Shown: in pieces, positions 21,211 to 29,466 of the stretch | Position numbering within the stretch: position 1 is the stretch's first letter | Layout: each line of letters opens with the position of its first letter | Origin: Streptomyces sp. CB01580 | Lineage (GTDB): Bacteria; Actinomycetota; Actinomycetes; Streptomycetales; Streptomycetaceae | Assembly (NCBI RefSeq): GCF_001905795.1 | Contig: NZ_LIXJ01000025.1 | Span: 1 to 64,000, forward strand | Direction: 5' to 3' | Length of the DNA: 64,000 nucleotides | Made by a program: the position numbers and the translations under genes | The notes under the pieces: generated by a model | Told to the model about the DNA's origin: nothing | Database searches by the model: none | The model's input: only the letters and a program-made list of their open reading frames with translations

Positions 21211-22005
21211 GTGACCACCACCGCAGACAGTGCCACCATCACCGCCCAGGACCGCTCCCAGGGCCGACTTGAGCCGGTACACGCCATGAATGACCACCTC
21301 ACGAGCACGGAGGGGCCGGAGCCCATGCGCCCAGCGCGCTCACTGCCCGGCCGACCTCCAGGCATCCGGGCGGACAGCTCGGGGCTCACGGACCGGCAAC
21401 GGCGCGTGATCGAGGTGATCCGGGATTCCGTCCAGCGGCGCGGTTACCCGCCCTCCATGCGGGAGATCGGTCAGGCGGTGGGCCTGTCCAGCACGTCCTC
21501 CGTGGCCCATCAGCTGATGGCCCTGGAGCGCAAGGGGTTCCTCCGCCGCGACCCCCACCGTCCCCGGGCGTACGAGGTCCGCGGTTCGGACCAGCCCAGC
21601 ACCCAGCCCGCCGACACGGCCGGCAAGCCCGCGGCGTCCTATGTGCCGCTCGTCGGCCGGATCGCCGCCGGTGGTCCGATCCTCGCCGAGGAGTCGGTCG
21701 AGGACGTCTTCCCGCTCCCCCGCCAGCTGGTCGGCGACGGAGAGCTCTTCGTCCTCAAGGTCGTCGGTGACTCGATGGTGGAGGCGGCGATCTGTGACGG
21801 CGACTGGGTCACCGTGCGTCGTCAGCCCGTCGCGGAGAACGGCGACATCGTCGCCGCCATGCTCGACGGCGAGGCCACCGTCAAGCGCTTCAAGCGCGAG
21901 GACGGCCATGTCTGGCTCCTCCCCCACAATGCCGCGTACCAGCCGATCCCCGGTGACGAGGCGACCATTCTCGGCAAGGTGGTGGCGGTGCTGCGACGGG
22001 TCTGA
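21211..22005 (+). CDS. lexA: LexA repressor
   Basis: GTG 21211 gives 264 residues; ATG 21286 (239 aa) or ATG 21325 (226 aa, preceded by CCGGAGCCC) are alternatives, and all homology lies after the last one. The winged-helix domain begins LTDRQRRVIEVIRDSVQRRG and its recognition helix lies in SMREIGQAVGLSSTSSVAHQ. Self-cleavage features are complete: the Ala-Gly site in VGRIAAGGPIL, the Ser nucleophile in VVGDSMVEAAI and the Lys in GEATVKRFKRE. LexA represses the DNA-damage regulon until RecA filaments trigger cleavage. An SOS box lies in its own promoter. The N-terminal extension of 38 residues, if translated, is longer than usual. Confidence 0.95.
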   Translation: MTTTADSATITAQDRSQGRLEPVHAMNDHLTSTEGPEPMRPARSLPGRPPGIRADSSGLTDRQRRVIEVIRDSVQRRGYPPSMREIGQAVGLSSTSSVAHQLMALERKGFLRRDPHRPRAYEVRGSDQPSTQPADTAGKPAASYVPLVGRIAAGGPILAEESVEDVFPLPRQLVGDGELFVLKVVGDSMVEAAICDGDWVTVRRQPVAENGDIVAAMLDGEATVKRFKREDGHVWLLPHNAAYQPIPGDEATILGKVVAVLRRV

Positions 22006-22024
22006 CACGTCGCAGGTCCCGACC

Positions 22025-22065
22025 GGGGCCCCGGGATCCACTGCGCCGATCCCGGGGCCCCTTTT
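22025..22065. terminator. Intrinsic terminator of lexA (bidirectional)
   Basis: A perfect 14-bp GC-rich stem (22025-22038 with 22048-22061) and a 9-base loop are followed by TTTT (22062-22065). It lies 20 bases after the lexA stop and faces the end of the convergent dinG gene. Confidence 0.9.
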
Positions 22066-22269
22066 CCATGCGAGCCCTGCCATGCGCATGACGGCCGCAC
22101 CCTCGCAGCCGCCGAGGGTCGTGAAGGTGCGGGGCACGGAACCGGCCGAACGGCCCGACGAGCGAGCGGGCCGTTGGAAACCGGGCAGCCCGGTCCCGAG
22201 GGGTCCCACCCGCGTCCCCGGCGGCCGACGCGCGGGCGGGACCTGCCGGAGACGACCCGGGCCGACCGG

Positions 22270-24240
22270 CTACCGGCCGTCGGCCTTGGCCGCCGCGTCG
22301 ATCGCCGCGAGTGAGCGTCGCACCTGATTGCGGTCGACCGTGTACCAGAAGTCGGGCAGCGAGGCGCGCAGAAAACTGCCGTACCGGGCGTTGGCCAACC
22401 GCGGATCGAGAGCCGCGACGACCCCCCTGTCCCCCGTGGCCCGAACCAGCCGACCGGCGCCCTGCGCCATCAGCAGCGCCGCGTGCGTAGCAGCGACGGC
22501 CATGAAGCCGTTGCCTCCGGCCTCGTCCACCGCCTTCTGGCGCGCACTCATCAACGGGTCGTCGGGGCGCGGGAAGGGAATCCGGTCCATGACCACGAGC
22601 TGGCAGCTGGATCCGGGCACGTCGACGCCCTGCCAGAGCGACAGCGTGCCGAAGAGACAGGTCTCGGGATCGGCCGCGAAGTTCTTGATCAGTTCGCCGA
22701 GCGTCTCCTCGCCCTGGAGCAGGATCGGCTTGTCGAGCCGCCCCCGCAGTTCCTCGGCCGCGGCCTGGGCCGCGCGCATGGACGAGAACAGCCCAAGCGT
22801 GCGCCCGCCCGCCGCCTCCACCAGCTCGGCGAGCTCGTCCAGCATGTCCGTTCGGGACGCCTCGCGGCCGGGCGTGGCCAGATGCCGGGCGACGTACAGG
22901 ATCCCCTGTTTCGGGTAGTCGAACGGCGACCCGACGTCGAGTCCCTTCCACTGCGGAAGGTCGTCGCCCTCGGTGCCCTCGGGAGCGAGTCCCAGCGACG
23001 CCCCCACCCCGTTGAAGTCGCCGCCGAGCTTGAGGGTGGCCGAGGTGAGGACCACGGACCGGTCGGCGAAGAGCTTCTCGCGCAGCAGCCCGGAGACCGA
23101 GAGCGGAGCGACCCTCAGCGACGCGCCGAAGCGGTCGTGGCGCTCGTACCAGACGACGTCGTACTCGGAGCCCTGGGTGATCCGTTCGGCGACGCCGTGG
23201 ATCGTCTCCACGGACGCGAGGGCCTGCTTGCGGACCGCGTCCTCGTCCTGGACGGACTTGTCGCGCGTGGTGCCCAGGGCCGTGATCACCGTACGCGCCG
23301 CGTCACGCAGGGACATCAGCGCGTAGCCCAGGTCCTCGGGGATCTCCTCCAGACGGCCGGGAAGCGCCAGCTCCATCACCCGCTCGAAACCCTCTGAGGC
23401 GGTCTGGAGGGCGTCGGCCGCCTTCTCGTTCACCAGCTTCGCAGCGCGGCGCACCGCGCGGTTGACCTGGCCGGGGGTGAGCTCGCCGGTGGCCACTCCG
23501 GTGACCCTGGAGACCAGTTCGTGGGCCTCGTCGACGATCAGCACCTCGTGCTGCGGGAGCACCGGGGCGCCCTCGATGGCGTCGATGGCGAGCAGGGCGT
23601 GATTGGTGACGACGACATCGGCGAGCTTGGCCCGCTCACGGGCCTGCTCGGCGAAGCACTCGGCCCCGTACGCGCACTTGGTGGCGCCCAGGCACTCCCG
23701 GGAGGAGACGGAGACCTGCGCCCAGGCCCGGTCGGAGACACCGGGGGTGAGGTCGTCGCGATCACCGCTCTCCGTCTCGTCCGACCAGTCGCGCAGCCGC
23801 AGCAGGTCCTGGCCGAGCTTGCTCGACGGGGCCGCCGCCTCGAACTGGTCGAACAGCCCTTCCTCCTCGTCCTGCGGCACGCCCTCGTGCAGGCGGTGCA
23901 GGCACAGGTAGTTCGAGCGCCCCTTGAGCATGGCGAACTGGGGGCGTCTGCGCAGCAGCGGATGCAGGGCGTCGACCGTACGCGGAAGGTCGCGCTCCAC
24001 GAGCTGGCGCTGGAGCGCCAGGGTCGCCGTGGCCACCACGACGCGCTCCCCGTGGGCCAGCGCGGGCACCAGGTAGCCGAGGGACTTGCCCGTGCCGGTT
24101 CCGGCCTGTACGAGCAGATGGGAGTTGTCGTCGACGGCCTCGGCGACGGCTGCGGCCATGGCGGCCTGGCCGGGCCGTTCCGTACCGCCGACGGCGGTCA
24201 CGGCGGCGTGGAGGAGCTCGGGGAGGGATGGCTTCGTCAT
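22270..24240 (-). CDS. dinG: DinG/XPD-family ATP-dependent DNA helicase
   Basis: ATG 24240 gives 656 residues. Walker A is LVQAGTGTGKSLGYLVPALA and the Walker B region is VLIVDEAHELVSRVTGV. The four cysteines expected to bind an Fe-S cluster are spread over NYLCLHRL, SRECLGATKCAYG and AECFAEQ. Motifs V/VI appear as LWQGVDVPG and QGAGRLVRATGDRG. It is a superfamily 2 5'-3' helicase acting on D-loops, R-loops or damaged forks. The 38-bp gap before the gene is almost entirely a RecA-NDp-type damage-inducible promoter, placed so close that the transcript would be nearly leaderless. Confidence 0.93.
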   Translation of the reverse strand: MTKPSLPELLHAAVTAVGGTERPGQAAMAAAVAEAVDDNSHLLVQAGTGTGKSLGYLVPALAHGERVVVATATLALQRQLVERDLPRTVDALHPLLRRRPQFAMLKGRSNYLCLHRLHEGVPQDEEEGLFDQFEAAAPSSKLGQDLLRLRDWSDETESGDRDDLTPGVSDRAWAQVSVSSRECLGATKCAYGAECFAEQARERAKLADVVVTNHALLAIDAIEGAPVLPQHEVLIVDEAHELVSRVTGVATGELTPGQVNRAVRRAAKLVNEKAADALQTASEGFERVMELALPGRLEEIPEDLGYALMSLRDAARTVITALGTTRDKSVQDEDAVRKQALASVETIHGVAERITQGSEYDVVWYERHDRFGASLRVAPLSVSGLLREKLFADRSVVLTSATLKLGGDFNGVGASLGLAPEGTEGDDLPQWKGLDVGSPFDYPKQGILYVARHLATPGREASRTDMLDELAELVEAAGGRTLGLFSSMRAAQAAAEELRGRLDKPILLQGEETLGELIKNFAADPETCLFGTLSLWQGVDVPGSSCQLVVMDRIPFPRPDDPLMSARQKAVDEAGGNGFMAVAATHAALLMAQGAGRLVRATGDRGVVAALDPRLANARYGSFLRASLPDFWYTVDRNQVRRSLAAIDAAAKADGR

Positions 24241-24249
24241 AGCCCGACC

Positions 24250-24272
24250 ACCCTACGGGGCACCACTGACAA
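24250..24272 (-). promoter_or_regulatory. RecA-NDp (PafBC-type) promoter of dinG
   Basis: On the minus strand TTGTCAGTG, 8 bases, TAGGGT exactly fits the actinobacterial LexA-independent damage promoter TTGTCRGTG-N8-TANNNT. The -10 ends at 24250, so transcription should start about 3-4 bases before the ATG at 24240. The site sits in the 38-bp gap after the siderophore operon. Confidence 0.85.
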
Positions 24273-24278
24273 CGGCGA

Positions 24279-26441
24279 TCACTCCCGGTCGGATTCAGCG
24301 GGGTGGAGCGGATTGGGCACGCTCCCATGGATGGCCGCGTGCGGGCGTCCCGGGCGGTCCCGGTAGCCGTCCACATGCAGACGGTTGCGGTTCAGACAGA
24401 GACGGTCGATGCGCGGCGTGAGCATGTCGAACATCTCGAACCGGTCCTTGAGCTCGGGAAAGCGGGCGTGGTACCGCAGCACCTCGTCCCGTACGAGTGA
24501 CCAGAAATCGGCCTCGGGAACACCCAGTTGCTCCTCGCACAGCGGGGAGAGGAAGCGGAAGACACCGATGAACAGTCCGGCATGGATGAACTGGGTGAGG
24601 AAGGAGGGCTCCTCGGTGAGCAGGGTGTCGCGCACGTCCTGCGGCATGGACGCGTGTTCCGGCAGTGGCTGGGCGCTGACGTTCACATCGTCGACGAAGT
24701 CCTTGATCGCCAGGCGCGCCGGCACGTCCTGTCCGTCGAAGACGACGATCGCGTTCTCGCCGTGCGGCGAGAACACCGTGCCGTAGCGGTAGAGGAAGTG
24801 CAGCAGCGGGGGCAGCAGCGCGGCGAAGAGGTGGGTCAGCCAGGTGGTGGGTGCGAGTCCGGAGCGTTCGACGAGTTCGGCCGTGAAGGCGCGTCCGTGC
24901 GGATCGGTGTGGAGCAGCGAGGCGAGGGTCCGGGCGCGCTCGCCGGGGGCGAGCCGGGGCTGGAGGGGTTCGCGCCAGATCGCGCCGAGGATCTCCTTGA
25001 ACTGGTACGGCGTCTCCGGCAGGTGATCGTAGAGCGGGTGCTCGACGGTCACGGAGGCCACCTCGCCGAGCAGGACGACCCCGCAGGTGTCGCGCAGAAA
25101 GCCGTCGCGCTCGCACAGGCCCTGTACCCAGGCGGTCACGGCGGGGGCCGCGAGGGTGCGTTCGGTCGGCAGCCCGCGCCAGACCAGGGTGTTGAGGATC
25201 GACAGCGGCAGCTTGACGGTGTGCCGGTCGAGGCGGGACACATTGGTGAAGGTACGGATGGACTGCTGCGGCAGCCTGAGGTCGGGATCGGCGTGGAGGG
25301 GCACGATGTCGCCCGAGGCGATGGCCGGGGCGAAGAGCGGAACGATCCATTCGTCCCACTGCCAGGGGTGCACGGGCAGGAAGAGGTACCGGTCCGGGTC
25401 GAGGTCGCGGGCGCGGAGCACGGCGGCGAAGGAGTCGCGGTCGGCCGGATCGAGTTCCCGCGCGTACAGCTGCCCGGGCGTGTCCAGGCCGGTGACGCCC
25501 CGGTAGGACCCGATCCGGGTGGACACCGCGATCCACGGCAGCCGTACGGGCCGGCGGGCCTCGGGGGTGTAGCGGGAGGCGTCGGTGGCGGAGAAGCCGA
25601 GGCGGCCCTTGTTGGCGACGAGCCAGGGGTGGCCGGTCTGGTGTCCTTCCAGCTCGGCGTAGTCGAGTTCGGCCAGGCGGGCGGTGGTGAGCCCGGTGTG
25701 GGCGAGTCGGGCGTCGGCGGCGAGGGTGATGGTGATCTCGCGGATGAGGTGGCCGAGCGTGGCGCCGTCGATCCCCAGGAGGCGGCGGGCGCGGGCGAGG
25801 AAGCCCAGGGGGTCGCGGAACGGCACGGCGTCGGAGCCTGGGTGCCGTGACGGGGCGGTGTCGTCGGCGCCGCGGTGCGGTCTCGACACGGCTTCGGCGC
25901 TGCTGTCCGGTGCGGGATCCGTACGACGGCCCGGGGTCGGGACGGCGTCGGCGCTCCGGTCCGGCCGGGGCTTGCCGGGCGCCCAGGGGAGACTGTCGCA
26001 CTCCGCCCCGGCCGCCGGCTCCGCGAGCTCCCGCGTCCTGGCGCGCGTCGATTCCGGCGACGCGCTCCCGACGGTGTCGTGTGCGGCTCGCGTCGGTGCT
26101 TCCCCGGCGGTGCCGCGCAGTTCCTGGATCGACTCGGGGGCGATGAGCCAGCTCCCGTACACCCCGCGCCGGGCCCTGAAGATCAGGGTGCCCCCGTCGT
26201 CGAGCCGGAGAGTGTAGGCATCGCCGCCGTCGACGGGGCCGACCGGCTCGACGACCTCCTCGTAGGCGAATTGGCCGAGCATTTTCGCGAGCAGTCGGAC
26301 GGCGGCCCCCTCCCAGACCGCCGGGTTCAGTTCGGGCGTGCTGAGCGGCGCAATGGATTCCGCTGAATCACTCACTGGATCAGTTGCTGAACCAGTCGTG
26401 GAATCAGTCGCTGAATCAATGCGCGCGGGATATTTCGGCAC
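24279..26441 (-). CDS. IucA/IucC family NIS siderophore synthetase with extended linker
   Basis: GTG 26441, behind GAGGAG, gives 720 residues; the family normally has about 580-620. The NIS synthetase core is clear: ELEGHQTGHPWLVANKGRLG, LFLPVHPWQWDEWI, PQQSIRTFTNVSRLDRHTVK (nucleotide-binding loop), YRYGTVFSPHGENAIVVFDG and AIKDFVDDVNVS. It condenses a carboxylic acid such as citrate with an amine or hydroxylamine through an adenylate. Extra length comes from a Ser/Thr/Asp-repeat N terminus (residues 8-30) and a hydrophilic Arg/Pro/Asp-rich insert at about 105-205 that splits the N-terminal domain. It is the last gene of the siderophore operon, 60 bp after the acetyltransferase. Confidence 0.9.
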   Translation of the reverse strand: MPKYPARIDSATDSTTGSATDPVSDSAESIAPLSTPELNPAVWEGAAVRLLAKMLGQFAYEEVVEPVGPVDGGDAYTLRLDDGGTLIFRARRGVYGSWLIAPESIQELRGTAGEAPTRAAHDTVGSASPESTRARTRELAEPAAGAECDSLPWAPGKPRPDRSADAVPTPGRRTDPAPDSSAEAVSRPHRGADDTAPSRHPGSDAVPFRDPLGFLARARRLLGIDGATLGHLIREITITLAADARLAHTGLTTARLAELDYAELEGHQTGHPWLVANKGRLGFSATDASRYTPEARRPVRLPWIAVSTRIGSYRGVTGLDTPGQLYARELDPADRDSFAAVLRARDLDPDRYLFLPVHPWQWDEWIVPLFAPAIASGDIVPLHADPDLRLPQQSIRTFTNVSRLDRHTVKLPLSILNTLVWRGLPTERTLAAPAVTAWVQGLCERDGFLRDTCGVVLLGEVASVTVEHPLYDHLPETPYQFKEILGAIWREPLQPRLAPGERARTLASLLHTDPHGRAFTAELVERSGLAPTTWLTHLFAALLPPLLHFLYRYGTVFSPHGENAIVVFDGQDVPARLAIKDFVDDVNVSAQPLPEHASMPQDVRDTLLTEEPSFLTQFIHAGLFIGVFRFLSPLCEEQLGVPEADFWSLVRDEVLRYHARFPELKDRFEMFDMLTPRIDRLCLNRNRLHVDGYRDRPGRPHAAIHGSVPNPLHPAESDRE

Positions 26442-26501
26442 GGTGACTCCTCGGGGTGGAACCGATGGGGTTCGAGCGGTGTACGTATCGCAGTCGTTCG
26501 T

Positions 26502-27413
26502 TCACAGGTGGGCCCGGTGGGTTCGGTCGCGGACCATCAGAGCGGCTCGTTTGTCGGGAAGCTCGACCTCCGCGGAGAAACGGAAGCCGGCGCTGAGGAA
26601 GGCGGACACGGACGGGGTGTTGCGCAGGTCGGGTTCCGCGACGACGCGCCCGCACAGGGGGCGGTTGTCGAGGATCAGGTCGGCGACGGCCCGGAGGAGG
26701 GTGGTGCCGACACCGCGTCCGCGGTCGTCGACTCCTCCGATGAGCAGGTGGATCCCGGTGTCGTGCGGGCGTGCCGGGTAGTGGCGGGCCAGCGGGTCGA
26801 GGTCCGCGCGGTAGATCTCCCAGTAGCTCATGGGGATGCCCGCCAGCACCCCGAGGCACGGCACGCTGCGTCCGTCGCCGTCCAGCTGGGGGCGCAGATG
26901 GTCCGCGGTGACCGTTTCGGCTCCGGCGAGTTCCCAGAACGCCGCCACCGCGGGGTCGTTCATCCAGCGGCTGATGAGGGCGAGATCGCGTTCCAGTCGC
27001 ACGGGGACGAGTTGGAACACTCCGGCCGGGGTGTCGGCGGGGCCCCAGTCCGCCGGCCGGTCGAGCAGGCCGGCGTACGCCCCTTTGCTCTCCGGCGTAC
27101 GTGGGACGGTCGTGCCGGTGGCCTTGATGCGTGCGGCGTACGTCGGGTCCGCGCCGCCCGATGCCGCCGTCACGGATGTCACGGGCGACGCACAGGACAC
27201 GGGCGAGGCGGACGGCACGGGCGACGAGGCCGACGGCCCGGGCGCGTCCGGCGTCGCGGGGGGTGCCGCGGCGGTGGCCGCGGCGCCCGTGCCGTCCCCG
27301 AGCAGGCCGAGGAGTTCCTCGGAGAGCGGCAGGTCCAGGGTGTCCTCGGCGCTCGTGTCGGTCTGCGGGGCCCGGCCGGTACCGGCGCCTGTGGGCGCGT
27401 CGGCGGAAGCCAT
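26502..27413 (-). CDS. Siderophore-type acetyltransferase (AlcB/IucB/RhbD-like GNAT)
   Basis: ATG 27413 gives 303 residues. The C-terminal 180 form the GNAT domain found in siderophore pathways: FQLVPVRLERDLALISRWMN, VPCLGVLAGIPMSYWEIYRA, HLLIGGVDDRGRGVGTTLLR (acetyl-CoA loop) and GRVVAEPDLRNTPSVSAFLS. It would acylate a (hydroxylated) diamine before NIS condensation. The first 120 residues are low-complexity Ala/Ser/Pro sequence with SASPV-type repeats and are unusual for the family. It lies between the two IucA/IucC genes, the order known from rhizobactin- and aerobactin-type operons. Confidence 0.85.
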   Translation of the reverse strand: MASADAPTGAGTGRAPQTDTSAEDTLDLPLSEELLGLLGDGTGAAATAAAPPATPDAPGPSASSPVPSASPVSCASPVTSVTAASGGADPTYAARIKATGTTVPRTPESKGAYAGLLDRPADWGPADTPAGVFQLVPVRLERDLALISRWMNDPAVAAFWELAGAETVTADHLRPQLDGDGRSVPCLGVLAGIPMSYWEIYRADLDPLARHYPARPHDTGIHLLIGGVDDRGRGVGTTLLRAVADLILDNRPLCGRVVAEPDLRNTPSVSAFLSAGFRFSAEVELPDKRAALMVRDRTHRAHL

Positions 27414-27445
27414 GGTGTCGCTCTCCTCCCGGTGGTTCAGGCGGT

Positions 27446-27487
27446 GGTCATGGTCGTGCGTCGGTCATGGTCGTGCGTCGGTCATGG
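27446..27487. repeat. 17-bp tandem repeat in the siderophore operon spacer
   Basis: GGTCATGGTCGTGCGTC is repeated at 27446-27462 and 27463-27479, with a partial third copy from 27480. It lies in the 130-bp gap between the second NIS synthetase gene and the acetyltransferase. It is probably slippage-derived, but it could affect mRNA folding ahead of the next gene's start region. Confidence 0.75.
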
Positions 27488-27543
27488 GCCTTCGCCGGTC
27501 CCGCTCTTTCGCCGGTCATGCGGTCTCCTGTCGTCGCGGCCCT

Positions 27544-29439
27544 TCAGGCGTGCAGCGGGTTGGCGATGGTGACGTACACGGACTGGGTGTCGACGGGACC
27601 GACGAGTTCGTCGAGGCCGTGCAGCCGGGTCAGCAGGTTGGCCTTGCACCGCAGATGGGTGTTGTCCAGGAGGTGCGCGGGCAGCGGGGAGCCGAGTGCG
27701 GCGGCCGAGCCGAGGAACCGGCGGAACGCGGCGACGAGGACCCGCTCGTCGACGAGCCGCTGGGAGCCGAAGGCCCCGATCAGCCCGAACACGTTGTTGA
27801 TCCCGAGGTAGTAGGCGAAGCGTTCGTCGGTGACCTCGTCGGAGACGAAGGTGTCGCTGACCGTTCCGATGCCGGGGAGCCGTCGCTCCAGGGCGGCGCG
27901 GTGCGACTCGCGGAAGTAGTAGCCCTGGTTGTCGCGGTACCGGCCGCCGACGGGCCAGCCGTGGCCGTCGAGCAGCACCAGGGTGTTCTGCTGGTGTGCT
28001 TCGAGGGCCACGCCCGCGTGGGCGTCGAGCCAGAGCACGGGGCATACGACCCGGTCGAGGTAGCGCAGGAACCACTCGGTGGCCACGGCGCCCACGCCCC
28101 TGCCGGTGGCGGCGGAGAGGGAGAGGACGACCTCGGCGAGGCGCGAGTGCATGGCCTTGCGCCCCGGCCACGGACGCGGCGCGGTGAGCCCGGCGATGCA
28201 GACCGCGTCGTCGTGCGGACCGAACGGGTTGTGCCGCAGCACCACGTCGAGGCCGGTGACGGGCGCGCCGTCCGGGCCGTCGACGGCGAGCCAGGCGGGG
28301 TCGCGGACGATGTCGAAGCCGGGGTGGGCGGCGTGCCACTGTGCGGCGAGCCCGCTGCGCAGCAGGCGGTGGACCTCCACCCCGCGGTGGAGCTCCTTGC
28401 GGAGGTTCTCACGACGGGAGTTGGTGATGCGCAGCCCCAGGGAGAGTTTGAGCATCAGCTCGGCACCGGGCCGGTGCACGGTGCGGACGGAGGAGGTGGG
28501 GTGCCAGTGCCCGCCGTACGGTCCGAGGTCGCGGAGGAGCCCGGCGTCGAGCAGGGCGGCCGCTTCGGGCCGGTGCAGCAGGTCGCGGGCCTGCCAGGGG
28601 TGGAGCGGGATCGGTGCGGTGTTCTCGGGGAGGCGCAGCCCTTCGGCCTGGGCGGTGAGCAGTTCCGTGGCGGGCACGGGACGGCCGCGTTCGGTCCAGG
28701 CGGAGTCGGTGGCCAGGACTGACCGGTCGACGGCCATCCAGTGCAGTGGGAAGGAGCCGTACGACTCGGGCGAGTAGCGGCGGGCCTCTGATTCGGAGAG
28801 CCCCTCACGGCTCTTGGGCGTCGGGTGGAGCGGGTGGCCGAGGAGCAGCGACTGCTCGGCCGTGAGAAAGAGGTCCGCCGCGGCCGGCGGCTCGGGGGCG
28901 CGCCGCCGCTCCGCGATGAAGGCCGCGGTGCGGCGGACCGAGTCGGCGACCCGCGCCACCATGTCGGCCCCCTCGTCGCGGTCGGCCTCGCGGCCCAGCA
29001 GGGCGGCGACCGTGACGGCGTCGACGGACGGCGCGCTGTCGGGCGTCCCTTCCAGGACGGGCGGTCCGAACCGGTGCCAGCCCATGACGGACCAGTGCGC
29101 GACGGGGACGAGCAGCGCCGTTCCGCTCGCGGGGAGGGGGACGCGCAGCACGTCCGCCTCGGGGCGGGCCAGGCCGCTCTCACGGACCCAGCAGCGGAGG
29201 AGGTTCTCGACGCCCGCCGCGTCGGCGGCGCGCAGCGGGTCCGGGTGGTCGAGATGGTCGAGGCGGTCGTCCGGCGTCGCATCGGCGGTCCGGGCCGGCG
29301 GGGCGTACCGCTCGTCGTCCGGTGCGGCCTTCTGGCGCGGCACGGTGGGCTCGACGAGGAGGCTTCCGGCGGGTCCGGCCTCCGCTCGCTGCGGCATGGG
29401 GGGCGGGCCATCGGCCTGGGGCGGGGGGGTGGGGTTCAC
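27544..29439 (-). CDS. IucA/IucC family NIS siderophore synthetase
   Basis: GTG 29439, behind AAGGAAG, gives 631 residues with a disordered N terminus of about 60. Core motifs: LGHPLHPTPKSREGLSESEA (type-defining loop), PIPLHPWQARDLL, TSSVRTVHRPGAELMLKLSL, RITNSRRENLRKELHRG, VALEAHQQNTLVLLDGHGWP and GRYRDNQGYYFRESH. With the other synthetase in this operon it could perform the two successive condensations on a dicarboxylic or tricarboxylic acid. It starts 27 bp after the aminotransferase stop, so it is co-transcribed. Confidence 0.92.
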   Translation of the reverse strand: MNPTPPPQADGPPPMPQRAEAGPAGSLLVEPTVPRQKAAPDDERYAPPARTADATPDDRLDHLDHPDPLRAADAAGVENLLRCWVRESGLARPEADVLRVPLPASGTALLVPVAHWSVMGWHRFGPPVLEGTPDSAPSVDAVTVAALLGREADRDEGADMVARVADSVRRTAAFIAERRRAPEPPAAADLFLTAEQSLLLGHPLHPTPKSREGLSESEARRYSPESYGSFPLHWMAVDRSVLATDSAWTERGRPVPATELLTAQAEGLRLPENTAPIPLHPWQARDLLHRPEAAALLDAGLLRDLGPYGGHWHPTSSVRTVHRPGAELMLKLSLGLRITNSRRENLRKELHRGVEVHRLLRSGLAAQWHAAHPGFDIVRDPAWLAVDGPDGAPVTGLDVVLRHNPFGPHDDAVCIAGLTAPRPWPGRKAMHSRLAEVVLSLSAATGRGVGAVATEWFLRYLDRVVCPVLWLDAHAGVALEAHQQNTLVLLDGHGWPVGGRYRDNQGYYFRESHRAALERRLPGIGTVSDTFVSDEVTDERFAYYLGINNVFGLIGAFGSQRLVDERVLVAAFRRFLGSAAALGSPLPAHLLDNTHLRCKANLLTRLHGLDELVGPVDTQSVYVTIANPLHA

Positions 29440-29466
29440 TGCGGTCTTCCTTGTGAGGTGGCCGGG

